DNA of 64,000 bases from Liolophura sinensis (GCF_032854445.1 NC_088300.1:44635682-44699681); one strand, 5' to 3'; shown: positions 23,396-35,995, counted from the first letter of the stretch. Numbers and translations: made by a program. Notes: a model not told the origin generated them from the sequence alone.

Positions 23396-23757
23396 TGAGT
23401 GAGTGAGTGCTGGGGGTTTAAAGTTATTTTACACTCATGTGACGACGAAGGAGTCCTTAGAATTCATGTAATGTGCCTCCTTGTTGCAGGACTTATTTCC
23501 ACCGATCTTTTATCTAGTGCTGCTTCACTGAGACGACTTACCGATGGCAAGTAACCTACCCAACGGCTAATTGCACTTTTACGGATACGTTCATTCAGTC
23601 AACCAGTCAACGCACTTTCCCTTAAATGCAGAACGCCAAGCGAGGAAGTTACAACTTTCTCTTTCAAAGTCTTAGCGGGGTGTTCCGCCCTATGGTTGAC
23701 CCTTGATCTCCCGCCCCCGAAGCGGAGGCTCTACCAACTCAATCATCTGAGCCGATC
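23396..23757 (-). mobile_element. SINE-B, antisense, near full length
   Basis: Read on the minus strand, a tRNA-like head (cggctcagatgattgagttg, gtagagcctccgcttcggg) is followed by about 200 bp of body, then taagtcgtctcagtgaagca, gcaacaaggaggcacattac and gactccttcgtcgtca, ending in a tttaaacccccagcactcac tail with actc repeats. This family differs from SINE-A in both body and tail. It starts about 35 bp from the end of the 42-bp minisatellite. The tail motif gacgttaaacccc plus cactcactcac recurs at 32.98 and 59.7 kb. Confidence 0.85.
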
Positions 23758-23873
23758 GAATCAAACTGAATCAAATGGATAAACTTTTCCAGTGCCAAAG
23801 CAACAACTTCCTTTAATATTGGAAAGGCACATTTTCTGGATAAAATATTTTGACTGTCAATATATTTGACGGA

Positions 23874-24065
23874 ATGAACTTAACCTACAATTTTCTGAAA
23901 GACAAGGAGAGTGTTTTCTCCTTGGCCATTTTGATGTTGTTTATATCTAACGTCATGGGGCTGCCGATGGCAACAAGACCAGCATGTAGTTTTTATCGAA
24001 AACAGCTGATTGACTTTAATGTCATTTTCTGCAGAGAGAGCTTATTTATTGGCTTACATTTATAG
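23874..24065 (+). CDS. Candidate small secreted peptide frame
   Basis: From ATG at 23874 the frame codes for 63 residues. Residues about 13-29 (VFSLAILMLFISNVMG) form a hydrophobic core after a short charged stretch, like a signal peptide with likely cleavage near VMG-LP. The mature part would be about 35 residues with two cysteines. A tctgcag splice-acceptor-like string occurs inside the frame near 24025-24035, so alternative exon structures are possible. I recognise no family, there is no clear poly(A) signal close by, and the upstream ATG context is average. It could be a chance frame. Confidence 0.18.
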   Translation: MNLTYNFLKDKESVFSLAILMLFISNVMGLPMATRPACSFYRKQLIDFNVIFCRESLFIGLHL

Positions 24066-25444
24066 TAAAATATCGTTTGAATCTTGATGTCTATACTTTT
24101 TAATTTCCATACACAAAAAAGTGTACAAAATGTTTAGTCTGGTTAAAACTTTTATACCGTATGGTACTTTTGTAACCAACTGCACCCCCTCCCCCCCACC
24201 CCCAATATTAAATTTGAAAATGTAGGTTAAATTCCCTGTGCATGAATATTTCTAATTTAGTGTATTTATAAATTATTTAACGTATTATACTGGTTTTCAC
24301 TTTACAAAGTGCTTAGACTTTGTTTGAAACCGCAAAATAAAAACCCACGGTGTTCGTAAAGGGTTAGTAGCTTCTCTACCGTACTAGAGTAGTACAGCTA
24401 AGATTTGGGCTGATCTCAGAACGCAAACGCGTAAAATGAACTGCGATGAATACCACAATTAACTGTATGCATAACTTCACTCAATTTATTTAGCAACAGC
24501 ACATGTGGAGTTGTAAAACAGACCCGTTACGAACAGGAAATTGTCAGTAAATCCTTTGACGAACGACAGAACGAACAAAAATGTCGCAACGCACATGTAT
24601 CAGTATATTCAACTCACAAGATCCCACATTAATTGGGACAGTGCGTTAATACGTGCATGTGTCCAGTTTTCAACTGCTGGCAGAAAAACTAACAGCCGTG
24701 TACTTTGTTCCTCATTGTATCGAATTACTTGATGGCGGCATGTTTGCATAGTTCTTTGATTTAGCCGAGAAAATGCTTAAAGAAAGAGAAACATATCTGC
24801 AGCCAATCAATCAATCAATCCTAACAACCCATCAATTCACAGGAATTGCGAAGACTGCATGGAGGAAATCTGATTTTTCTTTTTACACTCCATTAAGTAT
24901 TAATTCGTTACGTAAAAACATCTGTTGTTCGTGTCATTGACTTTTCATTAAAATGCTTGTTTCCTTTTTTATGGACAAGGTTGTTAAATTCCTTTGATTT
25001 GACAGATTCCCTGCTCTTTGACACTTCGGAGTAGAAGTGGAGGGTTCTACGGACCAATAATGTGCCTTTCATCGCGGATGTCTTTCCACGTCTGACGACC
25101 GAAGACAGCTTCTCAGCACCTCAAACATCTTCAGCGTGAAGACAATCAGAATCCAGCTTAATTGTGCAGCGTTTATTTATTTTCTTTTTTTTCGTTTCCC
25201 CACTCAGACAGCTACGCGACTAATTTGGCCATGCTTTATCAAGATACCTATTTCTGGATTTCTGAGACGGCTGATAAGCTAACAATTCTCTGAAAAAATG
25301 GGCGTGTCTCTATGTAATGTAGTCCCACATCTTTCGCGTCCCATGCCATGCCATGCATCTGTGGATCTTTAACATTTGTGTCATAGGGATGGCTTCATCC
25401 AGAAGAACAGGTGATTGAATGACTTCCATACTACGTTTGGTATA
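24066..25444. other. Single-copy stretch with a C-rich patch
   Basis: No gene is supported. At about 24184-24203 three C runs (5, 7 and 5 bases, separated by single bases) form a short C-rich patch. A fragment similar to the following 36-bp satellite (ggatggcttcatcc, then cgtgcatggatgaccggtat) appears near its right end, so the satellite probably once extended further left. Confidence 0.4.
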
Positions 25445-27530
25445 TGTAGTCTCATGTCACGTGCATGGATGACCGGTATTTATAGTTCTGTTCCATTTGC
25501 ATGAAGTACTATTATTTGTTGTTCTATGTTCTATAGATGGATGAAAAGTAGGCCCTTCCATAGTTCCCTGTCGAATGCAAGAGGGTATTCCTGATTATTA
25601 TCTCTTGTTTCATGCGTGGATGAGTGGTATGTGTATGTCCATATCACATGCTTGGATGAGTAGTATCTGTATATCCATATCACATGCATGGATGAGTATT
25701 ATCTGTATATCCATATCACATGCTTGGATGAGTATTATCTGTATATCCATATCACATGTGTGGATGAGTAGTATGTGTATATCCATATCACAGGCATGGA
25801 TGAGTATTATCTGTATATCCATATCACATGCATTTATGAGTGGTATCTGTATATCCATAACACATGCATGGATGAGTGGTATCTGTATATCCATATCACA
25901 TGCGTGGATGAGTAGTATCTGTATATCCATATCACATGCGTGGATGAGTATTATCTGTATATCCATAACACATGCATGGATGAGTGGTATCTATACATCC
26001 ATATCACATGCGTGGATGAGTAGTATGTGTATATCCATATCACATGCATTTATGAGTGGTATCTGTATATCCATAACACATGCATGGATGAGTGGTATCT
26101 GTATATCCATATCACATGCGTGGATGAGTAGTATCTGTATATCCATATCACATGCGTGGATGAGTATTATCTGTATATCCATAACACATGCATGGATGAG
26201 TGGTATCTATACATCCATATCACATGCGTGGATGAGTAGTATGTGTATATCCATATCACATGCATGGATGAGTGATATCTGTATATCCATAACACATGCG
26301 TGGATGAGTATTATCCATATCACATGCATGGATTAGCGGTATCTGTATGTCCATATCACATGCATGGATGAGTGGTACTTGTACATCCATGTCACATGCA
26401 TGGATGAGTGGTATCTATACATCCATATCACATGCGTGGATGAGTAGTATGTGTATATCCATATCACATGCATGGATGAGTGGTATCTGTACATCCATAT
26501 CACATGCACGGATGAGTGGTATCTGTATGCCCATAATACATGCACGGATGAGTGGTATCTGTATATCCATAACACATGCATGGATGAGTAGTATCTGTAT
26601 ATCCATATCACATGCGTGGATGAGTATTATCTGTATATCCATAACACATGCATGGATGAGTAGTATCTGTATATCCATATCACATGCTTGGATGAGTATT
26701 ATCTGTACATCCATATCACATGCTTGGATGAGTATTATCTGTATATCCATATCACATGCGTAGATGAGTATTATCTGTATATCCATAATACATGCATGGA
26801 TGAGTAGTATCTGTATATCCATATCACATCTGTGGATGAGTGGTATCTGTATGTCAATATCACATCTGTGGATGAGTGGTATCTGTATATCCATATCACA
26901 TGCATGGATGAGTGGTATCTATATTTCCATATCACATGCGTGGATGAGTAGTATCTGTATATCCATATCACATGCGTGGATGAGTGGTATAGGTATATCC
27001 ATATCACACACGTGGATGAGTGGTATCTGTATTTCCATATTACATGCTTGGATGAGTAGTATCTGTACATCCATATCACACACGTGGATGAGTGGTATCT
27101 GTTTGTCAATATCACAGACATGGATGAGTTGTATCTGTATATCCATATCACAGGCATGGATGAGTGGTAACTGTTTGTCGATATCACATGCATGGATGAG
27201 TAATATCTGTGAATCCATATCACATGCGTAGATGAATGGTATCTGTATATCCAGATCACGTGCATGGATGAGTAATATCTGTTCATCCGTATCACATGCA
27301 TGGATGAGTAGCATCCGAATGTCCACACCACATGCATGGATGAGTAGTATCTGTATATCTATATCACATGCACGGATGAGTGGTACTGTATATCCATATC
27401 ACATGCATGGATGAGTGGTATCTGTATATCCATATCACATGCATGGATGAGTGGTATATGTATATCCATTTCACATGCCTGGATGAGTGATATCTGTATA
27501 TTCATATCATAGACATCGATGAATTGCACC
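25445..27530. repeat. 36-bp minisatellite, ~55 copies
   Basis: The unit is catggatgagtggtatctgt followed by atatccatatcacatg (36 bp). Copies are 85-100 percent alike by eye, with variants at fixed positions (ggtatc, attatc, agtatg; cgtgg, ttgg). A six-unit block beginning with the rare variant catttatgag occurs at 25831 and again at 26047, exactly 216 bp apart with the same variant order, which marks a higher-order duplication. Twelve codons per unit keep several long frames open on both strands (up to 253 codons +, 188 codons -). These are satellite artefacts. Confidence 0.95.
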
Positions 27531-27745
27531 GGTAGTTCCTTGTGATGTGCATAGATGGCTACTATCGGTAGTTTCGTGTAATTTGCATGGATGACAAGTA
27601 TCGGTAGTTTCGTGTAATGTGCATGGATGACAAGTATCGGTAGTTCCTTGTGATGTGCATGGATGGCAAGTATCGGTAGTTCCTTGTGATGTGCATGGAA
27701 GGCAAGTATCGGTAGTTCCTTGTGATAGGCATCGATCATTTGCTT
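27531..27745. repeat. Divergent 36-bp subfamily at the end of the array
   Basis: Six units of tccttgtgatgtgcatggat followed by ggcaagtatcggtagt keep the 36-bp length and the gtgcatggatg core of the main array but differ in the other half. This is a distinct, independently homogenised subfamily at the array edge. Confidence 0.88.
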
Positions 27746-30164
27746 AGATTGTATCACCTGACACAGATTTTGATAAGAAATACAGTCTGCGCATTGTTCT
27801 AGATTTTGTGGGCGCGGTACCCTGTTGTGCAGCCTGTTGGTAGCTTATGCTACACATTACTAGTGTCATTTGATACAGTCCACTGCTGGTTCCCTGTGCT
27901 GGTATCCTGTCATACAGCCTGAAGGTAGATGGCCTGCTATTAATAGAACGCCCCCATATCATCAGTCAATTGACACGGCCGAAAGCCAGTCATCAGCACA
28001 CTAAACATATACTGACCCTTTATCTTCTCCCTGCAATCACTCCACCTTCTCAAATGTCCATCCTATTGACACAGATCGTTTACATTTGTGTTCTTGCTAG
28101 GTTTATTCTCTCTTAGATTACTGTAATACGACTGACCCTCATCAGTTGTCCCAGGTATGGCTTACATGTGGACAAAGGCTTTGTGTTACTGACTGGTTTC
28201 TAAAATTAAGGAACGGGGTCCAGTACTCAAGGAATTGCTTTTGACCTGATTTGCCTTCTATTCCTGTTTCTAGTCTGAATCAGAAATGAATTATGAAGCA
28301 AGTCCTTAAAGAAGTAATCGAGTTCTCCTGCATGCTGTATAGCTTTGGGCTCGACCCAAGAACTAAAATATATTATATTAAATGTGAAATAAATCTCATG
28401 CAGTTTTTTGTTGTGTCTTGTAGACAATCACATTTGGTACAGGATTTAACATAAATCATGTATGAAGATATATGTGAAATAGTTCATACACATTTTTCGA
28501 ACAAAAGCTTGACGTTTTAACTAGAATACTTCTGTTTAATTGAATGCAAAATCCTTGAAATCACCCAAACAGACCATCCCCCCATTTCGCAGACAGCATG
28601 AAGGCTTCCACCACTCACCATTTGTTCGCAGATCTATTTAGAAATTGGGTTTTTTCCATGCTATGAGAACAAATGGTCATTATCGATCAATAATTCAAAG
28701 AATTACAGGGCCGTATAAGCCTACTCAATTTCGGAAGGTCGATCCAACGGTTTCCGAATCTTTGTCAATGGATAAACGCAATTACAAAGGCAAGAGGAAA
28801 TGACCATGCAAAATTATCATATCTACTGCAAAAGGGTCACAATCTGTCAGCAACCTGCGGACGGTCGTGGGTTTCTTCGTTGGTTTAGACGGTTTGATAG
28901 TTTGATGATGGTTTCGGTTCTTTTTGTCTTCATTTCTAATGTTTTCAACTTTACACCCCATTACTTACTTCCGAGTATATAAGCAACAGTGAGTAATTGA
29001 ATAAAAATGTGTACAGAATATACAAAAAACAGGATTTTTTTAAAGAAAATATTGTGTTCTGTCAAGTTACCCTCTATTGCCTGGAAGCACGAAGAGCAAA
29101 AAAATCGAAAGAAAAGTAAAGACAAGAAAATGTGATACACGGAATTTCCAGGCTGATTCCTCGGGAACAGCTCCCGCACATACAATATTTTATCGACTGG
29201 GTCGAAAGTCGGGAGCATCAGTATCAAATCTCAGAAGGCGCTTAACTAGAACACTTACATATAGGCCTTTTGCACGACATGCATCCTTTTAACCCCAGAC
29301 TTGAGGCAATTTTTGAAACGGATAGAGACAGTATATACGTCGTATATTTATGATACCCTGCCTACTTAAAACTCTAATTAAATTTCATAAATTGCTATTT
29401 CCTATTCTTTACAGGTTTTTTTTGTTGTTATTGGTTATTTTCTAAATGGATTATTGTGTTCTTCATGAGTAATTAAAACCAGCGTATTTTCATCCTGTGG
29501 ATATCACATCTTACCCTCTTATACTAAAAGATCATACAAATTCCACTCATATCAATAAATAAAGGGATCGTCGATACATTTTCCCCTGAATGTTGATCGC
29601 CGAGCAAGAAAAACACGACTACGAAGACACTGTGTTTGCACAACCTTTGCATGTACAAGTCATCGTCAGAGAGTGAAATTAATCAATCCAAACAGTGTTT
29701 TAGATGTTATAGTTATGTGGTATTAACCCAACACCTTTTGTTCATGGCAAACATGATATACACAAAATTTGTCAATGTCACAAAATACTGCATTCTTTCA
29801 TAGGAGAAGTCCGACTTCTCGTAGTTTCAGGACTTAGAAACTAATCTCGCCGCGTTACGTCATAGTCTTAGTCGTGTAACAAGGAGGACAATTCAGAGCA
29901 GGTCAATTCACAAATTTACATGACCAAGACTTTGTCTCCAAGACTTTTACACATGATAAAACCAAACGAAGCACTGGTGAAAATGATTCACCGTCATGGA
30001 CAGTTTTCTTAGTTGATACTGAACAGTCTCGCAGTAAAAATAACTCATCTTCATTTTATACATTCGCTACCACGCAAATACCCTCGATACAAGGTCATGA
30101 AAATCTTTGTACGTACATTACCTCTTTAATGGCTACGAAATGACTATGCTCAATACATCGAACC
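27746..30164. other. Single-copy stretch without supported gene
   Basis: A weak tandem resemblance (ggtaccctgttgtgcagcct versus ggtatcctgtcatacagcct) occurs at 27816-27925. A SINE-A scrap lies at 28846-28885. Frames of 60-88 codons on both strands show no motif. Confidence 0.4.
28846..28885 (+). mobile_element. SINE-A scrap
   Basis: Forty bases matching the body: gtcagcaacctgcggacggt followed by cgtgggtttctt. Too short for orientation-independent confirmation, but both diagnostic words are in the right order and spacing. Confidence 0.55.
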
Positions 30165-30398
30165 TTACACGTGGAGCTTTTGCTCCGTTCTTCGACCAGT
30201 GTTAAAAACAATGATAGGTTCTAAAGCAAAGTCAACAGTTAGTCCTTTATTACATGGAGTGTTCGTAAAATCCGTCAACCTTACCAGTATCTGATAACGC
30301 AAATCTCTCCTTGTCTGGACACGAACAGACTTTATCACTCCGCTCACAAATGCTGTGCACTCAAACTGCTTCACAAAGCACTTGGTCTGAACTACATG
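30165..30398 (-). CDS. Candidate terminal exon, unrecognised product
   Basis: The minus-strand frame is open from an in-frame stop about 40 nt upstream to TAA at 30165, with no ATG in it. A splice-acceptor-like atgtagttcag would start the exon near 30391. The product has a protein-like composition with alternating beta-type segments (for example VIKSVRVQTRRDLRYQILVR) and two or three cysteines, and ends KLHV. An ATTAAA variant poly(A) signal lies about 36 nt beyond the stop (30124-30129, minus strand). The strand pattern and spaced cysteines loosely recall netrin-like/TIMP folds, but this is a guess by eye. It lies just outside the left edge of the duplicated region and has no counterpart before copy B. 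Confidence 0.22.
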   Translation of the reverse strand, partial: HVVQTKCFVKQFECTAFVSGVIKSVRVQTRRDLRYQILVRLTDFTNTPCNKGLTVDFALEPIIVFNTGRRTEQKLHV

Positions 30399-30696
30399 TA
30401 TATTGTGGTGTTTTTATTTGCCTTACAGTTAATGCCTTATCGTTTTAAGTAAGTCATTGGTTTAATAGCCCACCAAGTTTAGGATAAATGACACCTATAT
30501 ACACATCCATACCTTGTATGTAATGTGAAGACGTTATATCATGTCTGCCATGAACAAAAGGTTTTGTACCTTTCCGGAGAAAAAGAAAAATCAAATGTGA
30601 CATCACTGTAACTGTCGCTTTTGGGTTTGTGGTGGAGCGGTGGTTGTACCAGAGAGCCTAATGAACATGCGCCACGACACAGGACTTAAAGACGCC

Positions 30697-30819
30697 AGAA
30701 TAACGAATTTAAGCCACGGTCTCCAGAGAGTTGAGGAAAACTATATTGTTGCAGTGCAATACAGATCTGATGAAATATTAACACAGGCGGGAGATGAATG
30801 GAGAATTTTTACATCATCC
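30697..30819 (+). other. Conserved 41-codon open segment, copy A
   Basis: This segment and 40346-40465 in copy B align without frameshift. The only length change is exactly 3 nt, and about half the substitutions are synonymous. It ends with the same GDEWRIFTSS peptide in both. Upstream of the segment the copies differ by a 16-nt indel, so a shared start is not supported. It may be an exon remnant or just the best-conserved piece of a non-coding duplication. Confidence 0.2.
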
Positions 30820-32817
30820 TAGAGAAAAAGAATGGATAAAGCTTGGAATGTGTCGAGATAAAAGGCTTACACACATCCCTCGTAAACACTGATTGCTTTT
30901 ATCTGCCATTTTTTGACGATGTTTATAGGCAATGGCTGACTAAATCATCTGTTTATCATAACTTAATGTTCCATTAAATCTTAAGCTCGGACAGTTTATC
31001 TGGGAAATGACACGATGGTATACAAGAAGCTTCCTGTTTGTTTTTGTGAATTGGCCAACGGCGACAATGTGATAGGAGGTGGAAAACTCGATCCAGATCC
31101 TCACAGCTATGTCCAGAATCTGTCTGCCATGTTACCACAGCGTGTCAGAAGACAAATCTCTTAATACACCACAGAGTTCCTTCACCGACGCGTTAACATG
31201 TTCACATAGACCGGGCTGTTGAAAAGTTAAATTATTGAGTATCTTTGCCTACTTTTGTAACTTTTCAGCTCTCACCGTTTCATCCGTCGGACATTCTTAT
31301 GGTGTATACTATACAATTCAACAAGCTCACTGACAATACATCTCCCAAGCCTGTTTAAGCAGTCAGAATTATGTAAAAGTTGAACGAAAGCTCCCAATAC
31401 GGCAATCTGGTCTGTAACTTGTCTTGGTGAAACTATACACCAATTTTCTATTTAAACGTTCTTTACAGAAAAGGACGCAGTTCAGTCGAATATTGACAAA
31501 ATATCCTGAAAATCAAATCATATATTTAGAATGTCCTGGAAAAGCTATCAGCCAAGTTTCGAATGAATGCTATGAAACGTTTTGACAAAAAAATCGGATA
31601 AAACTCATTCATAATAGATTGCCTGAGTGACGGCCAAAATAGCGTCCCCAAACTGATCAGTTGAAGTTAAAACGATGATTAGCCTACAAACAGGTCCTAT
31701 TCTTTTCACCCCGGAGGCCCCACGGAGTCAGCAACTATATAAGTATAGCATACATGTACAGACAGTCGAATACTGTGAGGCATCAAGGGAAGAGGTGAGA
31801 ATGTGGAAGGGAATCTTAAGGAAAATCAGCAGTTAACAGGTGTAAAGAAGTTGCCGACAAATAGATAAATGCGTACCCATGAGAATTTCGAAAAAAAGTT
31901 CGAAAATAGAGGATGGAAACGTAAAGTTATATTTCTAGACCACTCGCACATTTTTTCTGCTAAAACTAACACCCCACTGGTACTTTCATCTTGCATAGCT
32001 ATTTATATGGTTTCTGCAAAGCTATTTATAGCTTAGCTGTTTTAGCTCACTACCAGTAGGAGAGTACTCATAAATGTATTCTTCATTAAATTTGCGCAAC
32101 TTAATTTCTTTCGTCTTTATCTTTTCAATACTAGATGCAAAAAGCCTTGATAATTATCATCAGCTTTACGCCTTCATAGATGAGGAAGATCGAGGCCAGA
32201 GCGGAAGGCATTCACTGTTAGCTCCCCCGGCCGCTCATTTATCGGGGGCTGGCTATTGTCATGCCTACGGCGCCGATGATCGGGTTAAACATACTGCCCA
32301 CATGGTCTGAGTTGGATTGGTGTAGGCGACTACGCCGGACTACTGTATCCTTTTTCTAATTAAAGTTTTAGCTGTGGGCTTGTATATTGAAAATTGTATT
32401 CAGTTTTATTGACTTCCGTCATAAACATTTGCGAAGCATCCGTTTCTCAGGGCACTCTCAGCAGGGATCTATCTGTATCACCGCCAGTCTGACTTGAGAG
32501 CGACTTTCTGTCCCCGGCGATATTTGTATTTCCACTGGGCTGAATGCTGCACCACTCAAATCGACAGCGCAGAAAATGACATTTTTCTTTTTTAACCCTA
32601 GCTAGAACACAAAATATGCTATATTCATCTCAGTAAAAGCGATGCCTTGTCATATTGTTCATGACTAAATCCAATTTAATTTAAAACTGCATCAATATTG
32701 AGTTCAGTACAAACCTGTGATTTACATTATCGTCATGCCAATGGATTGTTCTGTTCTAAACCGTTAAATTCCCATCCAATAAATACTTAAAACTTCAATG
32801 TTTCACCACTTCCCTGG

Positions 32818-32997
32818 GGCTTAATTGCCTTCGGTAAGTCGTCTCAGTGAAGCAGCACTAAATAAAAGAGCGGTGGAAATCCGTCCTGCAACAAGGAGGC
32901 ACATTACACGTACATGCACCCTAATGATTCCTTCGTCGTCATATGACTGAAAAATTGTTGAGTACGACGTTAAACCCCAAGCACTCACTCACTCACC
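32818..32997 (+). mobile_element. 5'-truncated SINE-B with target-site duplication
   Basis: The 3' half of the family is present (taagtcgtctcagtgaagca, caacaaggaggcacattaca, cttcgtcgtcatatgactga, gacgttaaaccccaagcact, actcactcac tail). It is flanked by perfect 11-bp direct repeats, cacttccctgg, at 32807-32817 and 32998-33008. This is the signature of target-primed insertion by LINE machinery with 5' truncation. Copy B lacks the element at the matching place (about 42150), so it inserted after the A/B duplication or was lost from B. Confidence 0.9.
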
Positions 32998-35991
32998 CAC
33001 TTCCCTGGTGGCCTGGACATGATTGCTTCCTAACCTGTATTGCTAATAGTGTACCTGTTGACTGATTGAATTACAGTTTGATCGTTCATTCGATTGTCAT
33101 ATAGGATATTCTTGAAGAAATTAGTTCATTTACTTATGGTTGTCGTACACTCTAAACTCTAAACTCGTTTTACTAAGCCATTTGCCTTGAACAAGCAGCG
33201 CTGATATCATTCTTCACAAGCCATGCTGAAGAAAGATAATGGGCTTCCACCAAATACAACCCATGTCAACACATTTGGAAGTTTGTTGTGGTGCCTCTCG
33301 TTAAAGACTATGTGACCACCTTCCACTAATCATCGCAAGATTATTTTTCTTTTTTAAAGATAAAGGCCTCAACACCAATCCATCAAAGCATATATCAAAT
33401 ATCTCGATTTACCAGTTGAACTGCACTTTACACTCAACATCATAATATCACAGTTGCATCACACATTTGTCAAGTAGAGTAACCTCTTAGTTACACATTA
33501 TATTATAAGATTTTCAGCATAAAGTGTAAAACCAGGGCAGTGGAGACAGCATGATGCTTCGCAAATAGTCAACAGATACATACGTATATCAACTATGATG
33601 TCCTCAAAGTTACACAACACACCAAATACATTAATCATGATGCATTTCACAGTTAAGCTCTTACTTCGCACCTGCTTCATCCAGATGTGTGACACACTGA
33701 CCATAAGTGTGATTGTATTCGGAAGAGAACCGTGTTACCGTTGTCCTTAATTCTGCGATACCCTTCTAAGTAGACAGAATTTTCGACAATCCAGCATTAA
33801 TGTGGACTCATAAATATGAGACTCGGCTTGTAACATCCCGTGTGGGTTACGGTGTAGAAACTTCTTGGACATCTGAGTTCTTTACTGGCCTGAGACCAGG
33901 TTGAGCAAACAGATTTCCCCCAAAATCCCTGTCGGAATAGCAACTCACCGCAGTTAGTTTTTTAGCATTCTTAATCAGCATTAGGCTTGTCGCGTTGATA
34001 TGCAACACCATGCTCTCATATGACAAGGAATGTAGTCGGCTTTTCTGAGACGATTGAAGTTAATTAAGACCACAAGGATATGTCCCATAATAACCTTTTG
34101 GATGCACTGATTGCATAATGTAATGACCATACTAAGGGCGATGCGACAGAAAGTAGTCTCCCTAGAGAATTAGACCGTCATTGGGTGAACACATGTATGT
34201 GCCGTTGCAAGACAGTCAGTTATTCAGTCCGGTTTCATGTCCATTGTCATTGCAAACTTAATGAGAATCCCATTAAAGGACAATTAGCTCAACTCCCTAC
34301 AGCTGTTTCATTGTTTTTGGTTATTAGTTCGTGTCCCATCACGATGGTATAGGACATGCGAGTATTTACATTGAAGGCCATAAGTTGCAACACTGAATTA
34401 GTTTTCGTCCAAGACATGATGAACTCGGGACTGAAGCAAGATCCACTAGGCCTGAGTTGGACGCCTCCAATGTTACCTGAAATGTAAGCTTAGTAGAAAA
34501 TACCTGCCAGTCAATACACTGAAAGTACCATTCCTTACAATGTACCTAATATCCCTGAAAATAAAACTAGCTTTCCTTAAATATTTTCCAAAGCAGCTGT
34601 ATTCGAGAGATAAATTGACCCGTATCTAAGAGACTGGTTTCAATCATTGTTTTTAATATTCAATTCCATCGGATTCACATATTCTGTTTACGCAAAAAGA
34701 CAAATTCCACTCACTCCTAGCCTTCTCTGGTTATGAGTTTATTACATGTACAGCCGTAAAACCCCATGCACTTAGTTGACGTCCACACGCGCGTGGTTAC
34801 GTAAATGACTCTGTTAAACTCATCATAGTATGCCCACTTCTGTTGTCTGATTTCTTCCATCATAATTAGACGTGATTCCAGCTGCCCATGTAAAACTGTC
34901 GTGGTCAAGAGTGTTGAGTAATATACAGGGTATTAAAGTACTGCTTCACGCAAGACAGATAAGAATTTTATGCAGTGATATCAAAATGGGGAATGTTGCG
35001 TAAATTTATTAAATGTAGACAAGAAACACCCATTCAGCAAAAAGAGACTTACAAAAACAGCTTCTTGATTGAAAGTGCCTTTAGTTGAGAAAGGTTAGAG
35101 AAACTTTGTTTTCACAACTATCGCCGACAAACAGGGACTATCCTTAAAATCTTAATTGCGTTCTTTTGCATGGATTTACTGATTTGTCTTTGATAAAAGT
35201 ATGGCAAAGTGTTGAGGTTGCTTTGCCCAGTATTCTCAGTTATATAACATCTGTGCACAATGACAACATGACGATCTTGTCGTGTTAAATTTTTCACGAA
35301 TTTTGTTCTTTGCAGAGCAGAGTTAATAACGGCTACATCACTCACTATAATATTTGATTGTTTTCTGTCTTGTTTTGTTTTTTCAATTATTTGATTGGCT
35401 CAGGAATTTTGACGTTTATGGTGATGATCAAGACAATGACATGAAAACACAAGTGTGTCTGGAGCAAACCATCGCTCTTCACTAGACACGTAACATTACA
35501 CCTGGCATAAGATGCGAAAGCTGAAATCGAACTAAAGACGCCATTCCTATGTAAATGTCGCAGTGAGCCGACGTTTTAAACTTCTTAGCCAACGTGCTAG
35601 CTGCACTTTAAACGTCTGATCCAACCAGTATCCAAGCACTTTAACTATCCCATGCTTAGCCAAACTCTCTCCACCCACTGGTCCTCCCCTCCCACACGCA
35701 TGAACACTACGTTGCCTTATCTCAACAGGTAATGGTAAACATAGGATGTCCCTCGGAACATCTCATAGTAATAAAAAAAACTCTCACGCACAATGCCTTT
35801 AACACGTTTTTACATGTTCCCTGGTCTCTCAATTATATTACCAAGTCTTTGAGGGCAATCCCATTTTCCCCGCTATTGATAACCTTTACACATTTTGTGA
35901 ACCTTGCTTACTGATGGTATCTGTTTGTCACATCCCTTATTATCCATATCTCAACCAGGTGTCTACACGGGGGTTACCACTAATAGGTATT

Positions 35992-35995
<4 letters not shown>

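Noticed and set aside
25575-26336. 253-codon forward frame that looks like a repetitive membrane protein
   Set aside because: It consists entirely of the 36-bp satellite (12-codon unit). Frames are also open on the opposite strand, there is no non-repetitive start or end, and no gene context.
35118-35345. 75-codon reverse frame in copy A
   Set aside because: The aligned part of copy B has an insertion and an in-frame stop.
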